Below, one piece after another: positions 45,481 through 55,284 of a stretch of DNA of 64,000 nt; position 1 is the first letter of the stretch; each line of letters opens with the position of its first letter. The position numbers were made by a program, and so were the translations under genes. This stretch comes from Falsiroseomonas oleicola (GTDB lineage: Bacteria; Pseudomonadota; Alphaproteobacteria; Acetobacterales; Acetobacteraceae). The stretch spans positions 992,001 through 1,056,000 of the forward strand of contig NZ_JAERQM010000001.1 of NCBI RefSeq assembly GCF_019029495.1, in the 5' to 3' direction. The notes beneath the pieces are model-generated. The model saw nothing but the letters and a program-made list of their open reading frames with translations, made no database searches and was not told where the DNA came from.

Positions 45481-46341
45481 GTGGAGATCTTTCTGAACAA
45501 TCCCCGATTCTGGAATCTCGTCACAAATCTCGAAGGCAAGCTGCTGCGGCATGGCTCCCTGAGATACTTGGTGATGGACCATTCTGTGAAGATGGTGCCT
45601 CTCATCAGGAAAAAGACGGAACTCTTCCTGGATATGCTGCGCCGGGACGGGGCGCGGATGAACGCCTGCATAAATGGCAGCTACTATGATCTTTCCTTCC
45701 TCGGTAGTTTAGACGCAGCCTTCGGCACGGACCCCGTCGCTGCGAACAAGACGACGATTTTGGGTCAGGTCGTCAGCAATGGCGTGCTGGTTGCTGGCTC
45801 AACTGAGCCGGAACGGTTCTTCTTCGCGCAAATGCGGGTGCCGACCACCAATGCGCCCGGCTGGACCTTTTTTGCTGGCGCAGGCGATCCGCCGAAAAAT
45901 GCCTCGATCATCGCCGCCATCGGTGGCCTCGGGCCGCTGATCGTCGAGGGGCTACGCTATGGCGACGGCAACAAGGGCCGCCCGGGCACGACCGGCCTGC
46001 CGCTGCGCGGGGATCCCGGAGGCCAGCTCTCGAAGTCCCTGATTCAGCGCAACAACAACACGTTCATTTCTGTCGAAAAGCGACCGCCGACGACAGGAAA
46101 GACGATTCTCGCCTCCCATAGCAGGCTGAAAAAACTGCTCATCGCCGTGCAGCCTGATGGTGTGTTGCCGGGCCAGAGCTACACGACGCTCGCCGAGCAG
46201 CTTCTCGCGCTCGGCTTCGACAATGCGGTGTTTCTGGATGGCAGCGACAGCGCAACGCTCATGGTGAACGGCGCGCTGGAAGTTCAGCCCGGAGGGAACA
46301 AGGATGAAACCAATACCCTCGGGATCGGCTTCCTGCGCTAG
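45481..46341 (+). CDS. Phosphodiester glycosidase family protein (NAGPA domain)
   Basis: A 286-residue protein with the NAGPA-domain C-terminal core LGFDNAVFLDGSDSATLMVN. This is close to the LDGGGSATL motif of N-acetylglucosamine-1-phosphodiester glycosidase relatives found in bacterial cell-surface proteins. An earlier ARMNACINGSYYDLSF segment corresponds to the family's ING-x-FF/Y motif. No signal peptide is visible at the GTG start (45481), which is unusual for a family that acts on exported glycans; the true start could be elsewhere. Codon use is more AT-tolerant than the neighbours, suggesting acquisition. Confidence 0.75.
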   Translation: MEIFLNNPRFWNLVTNLEGKLLRHGSLRYLVMDHSVKMVPLIRKKTELFLDMLRRDGARMNACINGSYYDLSFLGSLDAAFGTDPVAANKTTILGQVVSNGVLVAGSTEPERFFFAQMRVPTTNAPGWTFFAGAGDPPKNASIIAAIGGLGPLIVEGLRYGDGNKGRPGTTGLPLRGDPGGQLSKSLIQRNNNTFISVEKRPPTTGKTILASHSRLKKLLIAVQPDGVLPGQSYTTLAEQLLALGFDNAVFLDGSDSATLMVNGALEVQPGGNKDETNTLGIGFLR

Positions 46342-46356
46342 CGCGCGCGGAACGTG

Positions 46357-46382
46357 GAATGGCGGCCTCGCGACCGCCATTC
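46357..46382. terminator. 9-bp hairpin between convergent genes
   Basis: GAATGGCGG (46357-46365) pairs with CCGCCATTC (46374-46382) across an 8-nt loop, between the stops of the glycosidase and decarboxylase genes. It can serve both strands. Confidence 0.6.
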
Positions 46383-46386
46383 GCCG

Positions 46387-47517
46387 TCAGATGTAGTGTT
46401 CGGCCAGCGGGCGGAAGCCGTTGAAGGCCTGGCTCGCATAGGTCGTCACATAGGCACCCGTCGACAGAAGCTGCACCTGGTCGCCGGCATCGAGGGCCAT
46501 CGGCAGGCGGTAGTTGGACTTCTCATACAGCGTGTCGGTGCTGTCGCAGGTAGGTCCCGCGATGGTCACCGGGCCTTCCTCGCCGCCGTCATGCGGGGTC
46601 TGGAAGGCGTAGCGGATGGACTCGCCTTCCGTCTCGGCCAGGCCACCGAAGCGGCCGATGTCGAGATAGACCCAGCGCACCGGATCGTCCTCACCCTTGC
46701 GGGAGACCAGCACGACCTCGGACGACACCACCCCGGCATCGCCCACCATGAAGCGGCCCGGCTCGATCACCATCTCCGGCAGGGCATTGCCGAAATGCGT
46801 GGTCATGGCGCCCATGATGGCGTCGCCGAAGGCGTCGATCTCCGGCACCTCGGCCCGGTAGCGCACCGGATAGCCGCCGCCGAGATTGACCATGCGCAGG
46901 TTGATGCCGGCGTCCTTCAGATCGGTGAAGATCATCGCCACGCGGGCGATCGCCGCCTCATAGGCGCCGGTCTGCGTCTGCTGGCTGCCGACATGGAAGG
47001 AGATGCCATAGGGGTCGAGACCCCATTCGGCCGCCTTCACCATCAGTTCCTTCGCCATCTCGGCCTCGCAGCCGAACTTGCGCGAGAGCGGCCATTCGGC
47101 GCCCTTGTTCTCCACCAGGATGCGGCAATAGACGCGCGCGCCGGGGGCGGAGCGGGCGAGCTTCTTCAACTCCGGCTCGCTGTCGAAGGCGAACATGGTG
47201 ACGCCGGCGGCGAAGGCGGCCGTGATGGCGCTCTCCTTCTTCACCGTGTTGCCGAAGGAGATGTCGGCCGGACGCGCGCCGGCTTCCATGCAGGCCTGGA
47301 TCTCTTCCCAGGACGCCGCATCGAAGGAGGAGCCGAGGCCGCTCAGCCGGTCCAGGATCGGCGCGGCCGGATTCGCCTTCACCGCGTAATAGACGCGGGC
47401 GAGCGGCAGCGCGGCCTTCAGCCGGCGGAAATTCTGCTCCACGCGGTCCACATCGAGCACGAGGCACGGGGTGGCCGGCGCATGGTCGCGCAGATAGGAA
47501 GCGATTTTCGGGTTCAT
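46387..47517 (-). CDS. Ornithine/lysine decarboxylase, fold type III
   Basis: A 376-residue eukaryotic-type decarboxylase. PLP lysine K47 is in YYAVKANP. The phosphate-site glycines are in NLGGGYPVRY and in EPGRFMVGDAG, and the substrate loop with the catalytic cysteine is PTCDSTDTLYE. The compact length and motifs match the bifunctional L/ODC of alphaproteobacteria, which makes putrescine or cadaverine. Ornithine versus lysine preference cannot be settled here. An AGGAG site precedes the ATG at 47517. A roughly 300-nt structured leader lies upstream. Confidence 0.92.
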   Translation of the reverse strand: MNPKIASYLRDHAPATPCLVLDVDRVEQNFRRLKAALPLARVYYAVKANPAAPILDRLSGLGSSFDAASWEEIQACMEAGARPADISFGNTVKKESAITAAFAAGVTMFAFDSEPELKKLARSAPGARVYCRILVENKGAEWPLSRKFGCEAEMAKELMVKAAEWGLDPYGISFHVGSQQTQTGAYEAAIARVAMIFTDLKDAGINLRMVNLGGGYPVRYRAEVPEIDAFGDAIMGAMTTHFGNALPEMVIEPGRFMVGDAGVVSSEVVLVSRKGEDDPVRWVYLDIGRFGGLAETEGESIRYAFQTPHDGGEEGPVTIAGPTCDSTDTLYEKSNYRLPMALDAGDQVQLLSTGAYVTTYASQAFNGFRPLAEHYI

Positions 47518-47816
47518 CGCGCCCGTACTCCTGCAAATAGCGGAGACAGCCCCCTGTTGGGGGGACGGCCCCTAGATTGACGAAACGGTCGAACGAACCA
47601 GCGACCAAAGGAGGCCGGCGGGGTGAGCCGCCGGGGTTGCCAGAACGCTGACGTCGTTGCGTTAACCTTGCGCCGCGGTGACCGGGCCTTACTGACCGGT
47701 TCCGTGGGCCTGGGGCCTTCGGCACGTGCGTACTGCGTCTGCGGCGCATATAGGCGCCGCGAGCCCGGGAGGGAAGCGGTATTTGCCCACCTGCCCGTTT
47801 TTTTTCCGTGAGCTTT
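47518..47816 (-). promoter_or_regulatory. Structured 5' leader of the decarboxylase (speF-motif candidate)
   Basis: Together with the terminator just upstream, this fills the only gene-free stretch over 300 bases in the window (47518-47912). Stable hairpins line it in transcript order: GCGGCGC/GCGCCGC (47741-47760), an ACCGG/CCGGT stem near 47680-47698, CCGGCGG/CCGCCGG (47615-47634), and a CCCCC/GGGGG hairpin (47550-47564) just before the AGGAG site at 47528-47532. The speF RNA motif is known from exactly this position, upstream of alphaproteobacterial ornithine decarboxylase genes. I have not verified the consensus, so the identity is a positional inference. No convincing leader peptide was found. 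Confidence 0.45.
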
Positions 47817-47833
47817 GCTAAATGGCCGGAAAG

Positions 47834-47854
47834 CCCCCCCGTGGCCCCGGGGGG
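47834..47854 (-). terminator. GC-rich stem-loop downstream of the lipoprotein gene
   Basis: A 6-bp CCCCCC/GGGGGG stem (47835-47840 with 47849-47854), flanked by GGCC repeats that could extend it, lies about 60 nt past the lipoprotein stop. It may end that transcript before the decarboxylase promoter. Confidence 0.35.
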
Positions 47855-47912
47855 ATGGCCGGGAAGGCTCCGGCGAATCGCGCTGTTCTCGCGCGAAAAC
47901 GCCGGAAGCCGT

Positions 47913-48284
47913 TCAGTTGGCGATCAGCCCGCTATTGGTCACGGTGATCCGGCTGGCGACGCAGACATTCACCCGGCGCAGCTCCGCCGTGCGGCCATTC
48001 GCCCAGGTCACCCGGAAGTCATACTGGCCGGTATTCGCCGCGCGGTAGCTCATCTGCCGTCCCGGCGGCAGCACGTTGGCGCCGAGCTGGTCGGTGCCCC
48101 AGCCATTCAGGCTGGCATGGCTGAAATGCAGCTGCGCCACGGTCTGGGACGACCGGTTGATGACGAGGAACGAGGTGTCGCAGCCCCGCGCGGGCATCAC
48201 GACCACGGGGCGCTGCTGCTGTTCGACGCAGGCGGACAGCGCCAGGGCCATGAAGCCCAGCGCCCCGATGTGACGGCGATTCAT
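47913..48284 (-). CDS. Small lipoprotein of unknown function
   Basis: A 123-residue exported protein. The signal peptide is MNRRHIGALGFMALALSAC with a lipobox LSAC, the cysteine at residue 19 being the lipidation site. The mature part has two further cysteines (RGCDTSF and VNVCVAS) that could pair, and the beta-rich pattern SYRAANTGQYDFRVTWANGR. No family is recognised. ATG 48284, preceded by GGGAGAGAGA, is chosen over the in-frame start at 48350. It follows thiG by 93 nt on the same strand, but the promoter may be its own. Confidence 0.75.
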   Translation of the reverse strand: MNRRHIGALGFMALALSACVEQQQRPVVVMPARGCDTSFLVINRSSQTVAQLHFSHASLNGWGTDQLGANVLPPGRQMSYRAANTGQYDFRVTWANGRTAELRRVNVCVASRITVTNSGLIAN

Positions 48285-48377
48285 AGTCTCTCTCCCGCTA
48301 CGTAACTGTTTGCAACGGGCCGAGGCTAGGATACAGGCGGTCGATCCCACAAGTGAGACGCCGCCAGGCTTTTCAAC

Positions 48378-49169
48378 TCAGCGGATCAATCCCGCGACAG
48401 GGCTGGAAGGATCCGCCGCCGGACTGCGCGGCATGCGCCCGGCCAGGAAGGCGTCCCGCCCCGCCGCCACGGCCGCCTTCATGGCGCGCGCCATGCGCAC
48501 CGGGTCCCGCGCATGGGCGATGGCGGAATTCAGCAGCACCGCATCGCAGCCCAGTTCCATCGCCAGCGCGGCATCCGATGCCGTGCCGATGCCCGCATCC
48601 ACCAGCACCGGCACGCGGGCCTGGGCGATGATCGCCTTGATCATGAAGGGGTTCGCCACACCGAGCCCGCTGCCGATCGGCGCGCCCAGCGGCATGATGG
48701 CGACGCAGCCCATCTCCTCCAGCCGCTTCGCCGCCACCGGGTCGTCGGCGCAATAGACCATCACCTCGAAGCCATCGGCCAGAAGGGCGGCGGCTGCCTC
48801 GAAGGTCGCGGCCATGTCGGGGTACAGGAAGGGTGGCGGGCCGAGCACTTCCAGCTTCACCAGATTCCAGCCCCCGGCCTCCCGCGCCAGGCGCAGGGTG
48901 CGCACGGCGTCCTGGGCGGTGAAGCAGCCGGCGGTATTGGGCAGGTAGGTGAAGCGGTCGGGCGGCACGAAATCCTGCAGCATCGGCTGGCTGGCATCGG
49001 ACAGGTTCACCCGCCGCACCGCGACGGTGACCATCTCGGCGCCCGAGGCCTCGATCGCCGCCTTGGTCTCCGGCAGGTCCTTGTAGCGGCCGGTGCCAAC
49101 GATGAGGCGGGAGCGGAAGCGCCGCCCGGCGACGGTCCAGCCCTCATCGGCCTGCGGAATGCCATCCAT
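48378..49169 (-). CDS. thiG: Thiazole synthase
   Basis: A 263-residue TIM-barrel enzyme that forms the thiazole phosphate of thiamine from deoxyxylulose phosphate, dehydroglycine and ThiS thiocarboxylate. The Schiff-base lysine is in [11 protein letters not shown]. The phosphate-binding end motifs [13 protein letters not shown] and [20 protein letters not shown] are present. ATG 49169 follows the thiS stop directly (TGA-G-ATG). No thiC, thiO or thiE is visible nearby and no TPP riboswitch was recognised upstream of thiS. Confidence 0.95.
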   Translation of the reverse strand: MDGIPQADEGWTVAGRRFRSRLIVGTGRYKDLPETKAAIEASGAEMVTVAVRRVNLSDASQPMLQDFVPPDRFTYLPNTAGCFTAQDAVRTLRLAREAGGWNLVKLEVLGPPPFLYPDMAATFEAAAALLADGFEVMVYCADDPVAAKRLEEMGCVAIMPLGAPIGSGLGVANPFMIKAIIAQARVPVLVDAGIGTASDAALAMELGCDAVLLNSAIAHARDPVRMARAMKAAVAAGRDAFLAGRMPRSPAADPSSPVAGLIR

Positions 49170-49170
49170 C

Positions 49171-49383
49171 TCAACCACCCCCGATGAAGTGCACGATCTC
49201 CAGCCGGTCCCCCGCGCCAAGACGCGTGCTGGACCAGGCGGAGCGCGGCACGATCTCCAGATTGCGTTCCACCGCCACCTTGGGCGCGGCCAGGCCAATC
49301 AGCGTCAGCAATTCGGCGACGGACGCGCCCTCGGGCACCTCCCGCCGCTCGCCATTCACCTCGATCTCGATCTGTCCGGCCAT
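49171..49383 (-). CDS. thiS: Thiamine sulfur-carrier protein
   Basis: A 70-residue ubiquitin-like carrier ending in IGGG. The C-terminal glycine is adenylated and converted to a thiocarboxylate that donates sulfur to ThiG. Family features are [13 protein letters not shown] and a VAVERN-type strand. The ATG at 49383 is the family start; upstream in-frame ATGs would add an odd lead. It is immediately upstream of thiG and co-translated with it. Confidence 0.93.
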   Translation of the reverse strand: MAGQIEIEVNGERREVPEGASVAELLTLIGLAAPKVAVERNLEIVPRSAWSSTRLGAGDRLEIVHFIGGG

Positions 49384-49585
49384 TGTCGTCCCCGTCATGG
49401 CGGGAAGATGGCCGGCGGCAGTCCCGGCAACAAGGCGCGCGCTATGCAGGGCTGGCATTCACCGCCGCAGGCAGCACCGCGGGAAAAGCAGCGGTGGAGG
49501 CGAACTCCCGCCACACAACCACGGATTGTAAACTTTTCTTGCTGTAGCGTCATGATCGCCAGGACACATTTCGCAAGAGGCCCGC

Positions 49586-50848
49586 ATGACCCAGGACCTG
49601 CCCCCGAAGCTCAACCGCCGCCAGGCCGCCGCCGCCGGCCTCACTTTCGGCGCCCTGGCCCTGGCCACCGCGGCCGGCCCCGCCGCCGCGCAAGGCAGCG
49701 CGGCGCCGGCCGGTGCCGCGCAGCAGGTGCCCGGCGGCATCAGCTACCGCCTGATCGGGCAGTGGGATGTGGCGCGGCTGAACCGCATCCTCAGCGTCGA
49801 TACCCCTGCCTTCTCCGGCTTCCCGGTCACCTACACCCCGGCGCGCAATGCCGTGCGGCTGTACCGGATCAGCTACCCCACCATGGTGCCGGAGCGCGGC
49901 AACAAGCCGGTGACCCTCACCGGCCTGCTGGCCATTCCGGATGGCGGCGCCACCAGCCTGCCGCTGGTCTCCTACCAGCACGGCACGGTCTACGGGAAAC
50001 AGGAGGTGCCCTCCTTCCCCGAGAACTCCCCCGAGACGCAGCTGATGATCGCCCAGTTCGCCGGCCAGGGTTATGCCCTGATCGGCGCCGACTATGTCGG
50101 CATGGGCGAATCGACCGAGCCGCAGGGCTTCATGGTGAAGGGCAGCCACCAGCAGGCGACGGCCGACCTGATTCCGGCCGCCCGCGCCGTGATGCGGGCC
50201 ATCGGGCTGACGGACAACCGGCTGTTCCTCGCCGGCTGGTCGCAGGGTGGCTATGTGACGATGACGCTGGCCGAGCGGCTGGAGGCGATCGGCATGCCGG
50301 TGCAGGCCGCCGCCACCGCCAGCGCGCCGATCGACCTGTGGCTCTCGCTCAACGGCTTCCTGAACTTCCCGCGGCCCTTCGACGCGCCCTGGACGACGAC
50401 GCTGTTCATCCTCGCCTCCTTCTCCTTCGAGAACTACTACGGCGTGCCGGGCCTGGCGCGGTCGATCCTGAAGCCGGAGCATTACGACCTCTGCCTCCAG
50501 GCCTATCAGGGCCAGCCCTTCGACCCGGCCAAGGTTCCGACCAATCTCCGCGACCTGGTGACGGCGCCCTATTTCGACACGCAGTTCTTCGCCGAATCGG
50601 CCTTCGGCCGGCAGATGGCCGCCAATCACGGCTATCGCTGGGTCATCCGCACCCCGGTGCGCAACTACTACGGCGAGCGGGACGAGGTCATCACCGTCGG
50701 CGTCGGCCGGCTGGCGCAGGACTTCCAGCGCGCCATGGGCAATGACAAGGTGGAGGCGATTTCCACCGGCGCGGATTCCACCCATCGCGGCACCTATGCC
50801 CGGGCGGTTCCGGCCTGGAAGACCTGGTTCGACTCCCAGATCGGGTAA
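49586..50848 (+). CDS. Tat-exported alpha/beta hydrolase (secretory lipase-like)
   Basis: A 420-residue protein with a twin-arginine signal ([20 protein letters not shown], cleavage near AAAQG). The hydrolase core has nucleophile elbow GWSQGGYV, an oxyanion-region SYQHGTVYG and a late histidine in [10 protein letters not shown]. The pattern resembles secretory lipases and prolyl-peptidase-like esterases. The substrate is unknown. Tat targeting suggests cytoplasmic folding before export. An AAGAGG site lies before ATG 49586. It is divergent from thiSG with a 202-nt gap in which no riboswitch was seen. Confidence 0.83.
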   Translation: MTQDLPPKLNRRQAAAAGLTFGALALATAAGPAAAQGSAAPAGAAQQVPGGISYRLIGQWDVARLNRILSVDTPAFSGFPVTYTPARNAVRLYRISYPTMVPERGNKPVTLTGLLAIPDGGATSLPLVSYQHGTVYGKQEVPSFPENSPETQLMIAQFAGQGYALIGADYVGMGESTEPQGFMVKGSHQQATADLIPAARAVMRAIGLTDNRLFLAGWSQGGYVTMTLAERLEAIGMPVQAAATASAPIDLWLSLNGFLNFPRPFDAPWTTTLFILASFSFENYYGVPGLARSILKPEHYDLCLQAYQGQPFDPAKVPTNLRDLVTAPYFDTQFFAESAFGRQMAANHGYRWVIRTPVRNYYGERDEVITVGVGRLAQDFQRAMGNDKVEAISTGADSTHRGTYARAVPAWKTWFDSQIG

Positions 50849-50967
50849 CATGCGGGCGGGAAAAGGGCGGCGCCGGAAGCTTCCGGCAGGTTGGGGCAGG
50901 CACGGCGGCTTGCCCCCGCCGATCCCACCGTGCTAGCCCGGCGAACCCTGCAAAACCTGGGATTCCC

Positions 50968-51423
50968 GTGAACCCGCCGCTGATCGCCGTCCTGAACGGA
51001 CCCAACCTGAATCTGCTCGGCACCCGCCAGCCGGAGATCTACGGCGCCGCGACGCTCGACGATGTCGAGCAGCTTTGCGCGGAAACCGCGGAACAGCTCG
51101 GCCTCGCCATCGACTTCCGGCAGACCAATGGGGAAGGCGAGCTGATCACCTGGGTGCAGGAATGCCGCGGCCGGGCCGATGGCATCATCATCAACCCGGC
51201 CGGCTACAGCCATACCTCCATCGCCCTGATGGATGCGCTGAAGGCCACCGACCTGCCGATCGTCGAGGTCCATATTTCGAACATCCACCGCCGGGAGGAA
51301 TTCCGGCATCTCAGCTATGTGTCCAAGGCTGCGACCGGCGTGATCGCGGGCCTCGGCATCCAGGGCTATGCCCTGGCGCTGCAGGCGATCGCCGAGCTGG
51401 TCATTGAAGAAGGAGAGCCCTGA
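50968..51423 (+). CDS. aroQ: Type II 3-dehydroquinate dehydratase
   Basis: A 151-residue dodecameric shikimate-pathway enzyme. The active-site pieces are [17 protein letters not shown] (Arg and Tyr of the flexible loop), [24 protein letters not shown] (catalytic His) and [14 protein letters not shown]. It starts at GTG 50968 and ends overlapping accB as TGATG. The aroQ-accB-accC order is common in alphaproteobacteria. Confidence 0.96.
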   Translation: MNPPLIAVLNGPNLNLLGTRQPEIYGAATLDDVEQLCAETAEQLGLAIDFRQTNGEGELITWVQECRGRADGIIINPAGYSHTSIALMDALKATDLPIVEVHISNIHRREEFRHLSYVSKAATGVIAGLGIQGYALALQAIAELVIEEGEP

Positions 51424-51881
51424 TGTCGGGCGTACAATTCGACGCAGCGGCGATCCGCGAACTCGCCAAGATCCTGCGGGAGACCGATCTCACCGAGATC
51501 GAGCTGGTGGAGAAGGACAGCCGCATCCGCGTGGCGCGGCAGATCACCGTGACGCAGGTGGCGCAGCTGCCCGCCGCCGCCGCGCCCCTGGCCGCCGCCC
51601 CCGCCGCTTTGGTGGCGCCGGATCCGGCCGTGGCCGATGCGGCGCATCCGGGCCTCATCACCTCCCCCATGGTGGGCGTCGCCTATCTGTCGCCGGAGCC
51701 TGGCGCGGCGCAGTTCGTGACGCTGGGGGCCAAGGTGGCGCAGGGCCAGACCCTGATGCTGATCGAGGCGATGAAGACCTTCAACCAGATCCGCGCCCCC
51801 CGCGCCGGCACCGTCACCCGCATCCTGGTGGATGGCGGGTCCCCGGTGGAATTCGGCGAACCGCTGATGATCATCGAGTGA
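51423..51881 (+). CDS. accB: Acetyl-CoA carboxylase biotin carboxyl carrier protein
   Basis: A 152-residue BCCP. An N-terminal helical region and a proline/alanine linker (about 48-65) lead to the biotinyl domain with biotinyl-lysine K118 in IEAMKTFNQI. The residue two after the lysine is usually methionine (MKxMN) and is Phe here, a mild variant. It delivers carboxybiotin from AccC to the carboxyltransferase in fatty-acid synthesis. It overlaps aroQ and precedes accC by 115 nt holding a palindrome. Confidence 0.95.
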   Translation: MSGVQFDAAAIRELAKILRETDLTEIELVEKDSRIRVARQITVTQVAQLPAAAAPLAAAPAALVAPDPAVADAAHPGLITSPMVGVAYLSPEPGAAQFVTLGAKVAQGQTLMLIEAMKTFNQIRAPRAGTVTRILVDGGSPVEFGEPLMIIE

Positions 51882-51917
51882 TGGCGCCAGCCATCAGCCG
51901 CCCGATGACGGGAGGGC

Positions 51918-51966
51918 CGGAGGCTCGGACGTCGTTCAACGCATGCGTTGAACCGGTCGGCCTCCG
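51918..51966. promoter_or_regulatory. Nested palindrome between accB and accC
   Basis: A perfect 20-nt palindrome (51934-51953, arms GTTCAACGCA) is enclosed by complementary CGGAGGC (51918-51924) and GCCTCCG (51960-51966). It may be an mRNA hairpin that sets the accB:accC ratio or a protein site; no known factor is implied. Confidence 0.45.
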
Positions 51967-51996
51967 CACGCCGCGCAGCGGCGGGAGGAGAGCATA

Positions 51997-53340
<1,344 letters not shown>

Positions 53341-53445
53341 GTTTGGTCGGGGCCGGCCGCAACTCCTGCCCCGCCATCACTGCCGCGACATCGGCCGAAA
53401 CAGGTCGCCCTCGCGATGCCATGCTCCTTGCCCCATAGTGAGCAG

Positions 53446-54129
53446 GTGAGCAGACGCCAGTTCGACATCACCCCCGACCTGATGCTCCGCGCCTACCGCG
53501 CGGGGCTGTTTCCCATGGCCGAAACCCGGCGCGGGGACCGGCTGTACTGGCTGGACCCCGAGCTGCGCGGCGTGCTGCCGCTGGACCGCTTCCATCTGCC
53601 CCGCAGGCTGCGCCGCACCGTGCTGGCGGGCCCCTATGCCATCACCACCAATCGCGACTTCGCCGGCGTCATCACCGCCTGCGCCGCCCCGGGCGAGGGG
53701 CGGGAGGACACCTGGATCAACCCGGAGATCGAGCGCCTGTTCGGCGCCCTGCACCGCATGGGCCACGCCCATTCGGTGGAGGCCTGGCTGCCCGGGGAGG
53801 GCGGGCCGCAACTGGCGGGTGGCCTCTATGGCGTGGCCCTGGGTGGCGCCTTCTTCGGCGAAAGCATGTTTTCGCGCGCCCGCGATGCCTCCAAGGTCGC
53901 GCTGGTGCATCTGGTGGCGCGGCTGCGGCTGTTCGGCTTCACCCTGCTGGACGCCCAGTTCCAGACCACCCACCTGGCCCAGTTCGGCTGCCATGAGGTG
54001 CCGCGCCAGGCCTATAAGCGCCTGCTGTCGGAAGCGGTGGAGGAGCAGGGCGTCTGGAACGACGCGGTGGAGCCAGCGGCCGTGCTGGCCGAAATCCGCC
54101 GGCTGAGAGGGACAGCGGGCGAGGACTGA
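53446..54129 (+). CDS. aat: Leucyl/phenylalanyl-tRNA-protein transferase
   Basis: An N-end-rule enzyme that adds Leu or Phe from tRNA to proteins with N-terminal Lys or Arg, marking them for ClpAP. Visible parts are DLMLRAYRAGLFPMAE, TWINPEIERLFGALHRMGHA, HSVEAWLPGE, GGAFFGESMFSRARDASKVA and LLDAQFQTTHLAQFGCHEVP. I chose the GTG at 53446, which begins near the family start (SRRQFDITPDL); an ATG at 53416 would add ten residues. It converges with the DUF2155 gene. Confidence 0.94.
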   Translation: MSRRQFDITPDLMLRAYRAGLFPMAETRRGDRLYWLDPELRGVLPLDRFHLPRRLRRTVLAGPYAITTNRDFAGVITACAAPGEGREDTWINPEIERLFGALHRMGHAHSVEAWLPGEGGPQLAGGLYGVALGGAFFGESMFSRARDASKVALVHLVARLRLFGFTLLDAQFQTTHLAQFGCHEVPRQAYKRLLSEAVEEQGVWNDAVEPAAVLAEIRRLRGTAGED

Positions 54130-54139
54130 CGGCGGCGCA

Positions 54140-54502
54140 CTACTGCGCCCGGCACTCCAGGATGCGGATGTCATAGACCGGGTGCTGGAGCATGTTCACG
54201 CCCGGCGCCTCGGCGAACATCCAGCCACGGAACACCGGATTGGCCTCGGCGGGCTGGCGACTGTCGCTGATCTCCAGATAGGCGGCGGCGTCCGGCACCT
54301 CATCCGGCGGGCGGGCATGGCAGGCGCGCACCACGATGGTCAGGCTGCCGAAGCGTTCCGGCTGGTTCAGCGCGGCGCGCAGCACGGTGATGCGGGCCGT
54401 CACCTTGTCCAGCGCCTGCAACTGGGCGATGCGCTGCGGCCGCCAGTCCTGGGCCAAAGCCGGGCCAGCCAATAGCAGGAAGGCGAAAGCAAGCCGCGTC
54501 AT
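54140..54502 (-). CDS. DUF2155 domain-containing exported protein
   Basis: A 120-residue protein with signal peptide MTRLAFAFLLLAGPALAQ. The mature DUF2155 domain has LQALDKVTARITVLRAAL, a CHARPPDEVPDAAAYLEI segment, and MFAEAPGVNMLQHPVYDI. Its two cysteines (C61 and the C-terminal ECRAQ) may pair in the periplasm. The function is unknown, but the gene regularly accompanies mlaD and NDUFA12 in alphaproteobacteria. It starts overlapping the preceding small gene (ATGA). Confidence 0.88.
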   Translation of the reverse strand: MTRLAFAFLLLAGPALAQDWRPQRIAQLQALDKVTARITVLRAALNQPERFGSLTIVVRACHARPPDEVPDAAAYLEISDSRQPAEANPVFRGWMFAEAPGVNMLQHPVYDIRILECRAQ

Positions 54503-54717
54503 GCGCGCTTCGGGCTCGGCAGGGCCGCGACCATCTCGGTCAGGATGCGCCGCATCGCCGCCTCATCCACGCCCATCAGCACCGCATCCTCAAAGGCATC
54601 GCGCAGCACCTGGGCCGCTTCCACATGGTTCTCGGCCAGCACCTTCAGCTTCTCCCGGCACGACAGCGGCGCGCCATCGGTGCCCGGCCAGATGGCGGGC
54701 GGGGCGAGGCCGCTCAT
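54499..54717 (-). CDS. Small hypothetical protein of the mlaD-DUF2155 block
   Basis: A 72-residue soluble protein (MSGLAPPAIWPGTDGAPLSC), mostly helical from REKLKVLAENHVEAAQVLRD to ILTEMVAALPSPKRA. I do not recognise a named family. It overlaps both neighbours as ATGA, so it is translated with mlaD and the DUF2155 gene. Conserved placement and clean coding overlap support that it is real. Confidence 0.75.
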   Translation of the reverse strand: MSGLAPPAIWPGTDGAPLSCREKLKVLAENHVEAAQVLRDAFEDAVLMGVDEAAMRRILTEMVAALPSPKRA

Positions 54718-55253
54718 GGCGCCAGGCTGGGCGCCAGGCTGGGCGCCGCGTTCGGTGCGGCCCCGCCAGCGGCGGGCGCACCCTCGCTGCGGGTCGGCTG
54801 GCCTTCGGTCATCGAGAAGATGAAACGGCCCAGCAGGCTTTCCAGGCTGATGGCGGACTGGGTGATGGTGATCTCCCCGCCATCGGCCAGGATGCGATCC
54901 GAGCCACCCGGCACCAGGGAGACGAAGCGCCCGCCCAGCAGCCCTTCGCTCGCGATCTCGGCGGAGCTGTCGGAGGGGATCTGCAGCGCGGAATCGATGC
55001 GCATCGACAGCACCGCCAGGAAGCTGGTCGGATCGATGCGCTGATCCACCACGCTGCCCACCTTCACGCCGGCGATCCGCACATCGGCGCCAGGGGCGAG
55101 CCCGTCGATGCGGTCGAACTTGGCGGTCAGGGTCACGCCCGGCCCTGAAAAGCCGGTGCGGCCGCTATTGGTCAGGGCGTAGAACAGGAAGCCGCAGACC
55201 ACCAGCAGGACCACGGCGCCGGCCAGGACCTCGGCGAGGGAACGACGCTTCAT
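54714..55253 (-). CDS. mlaD: MlaD/Mce-family lipid transport protein
   Basis: A 179-residue inner-membrane-anchored periplasmic protein. One N-terminal helix (LAEVLAGAVVLLVVCGFLFY) is followed by the MCE domain with FDRIDGLAPGADVRIAGVKV and GLLGGRFVSLVPGG. MlaD rings bind phospholipid in retrograde transport to keep the outer membrane asymmetric. The partners MlaE, MlaF and MlaC are not in the window. The C-terminal tail is Ala/Pro-rich (PSLAPSLAP). It lies 31 nt downstream of the NDUFA12 homolog. Confidence 0.9.
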   Translation of the reverse strand: MKRRSLAEVLAGAVVLLVVCGFLFYALTNSGRTGFSGPGVTLTAKFDRIDGLAPGADVRIAGVKVGSVVDQRIDPTSFLAVLSMRIDSALQIPSDSSAEIASEGLLGGRFVSLVPGGSDRILADGGEITITQSAISLESLLGRFIFSMTEGQPTRSEGAPAAGGAAPNAAPSLAPSLAP

Positions 55254-55284
55254 GGATGCTTGATCCTGTCAGGAGCGCGCAGGG

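Noticed and set aside
46958-47749. Arginine-rich upstream frame starting MRRRRSTHVP in the decarboxylase leader
   Set aside because: Tempting as an arginine/ornithine-sensing leader peptide, but it runs far into the decarboxylase gene in another frame and has no ribosome-binding site; its ATG lies in a hairpin loop.
49384-49585. Possible TPP riboswitch upstream of thiS
   Set aside because: No recognisable TPP-riboswitch core elements were found in this 202-nt gap.
53416-53445. Longer aat start at ATG 53416
   Set aside because: The added residues (MPCSLPHSEQ) are not part of the family and no ribosome-binding site precedes them; GTG 53446 fits better, though not proven.
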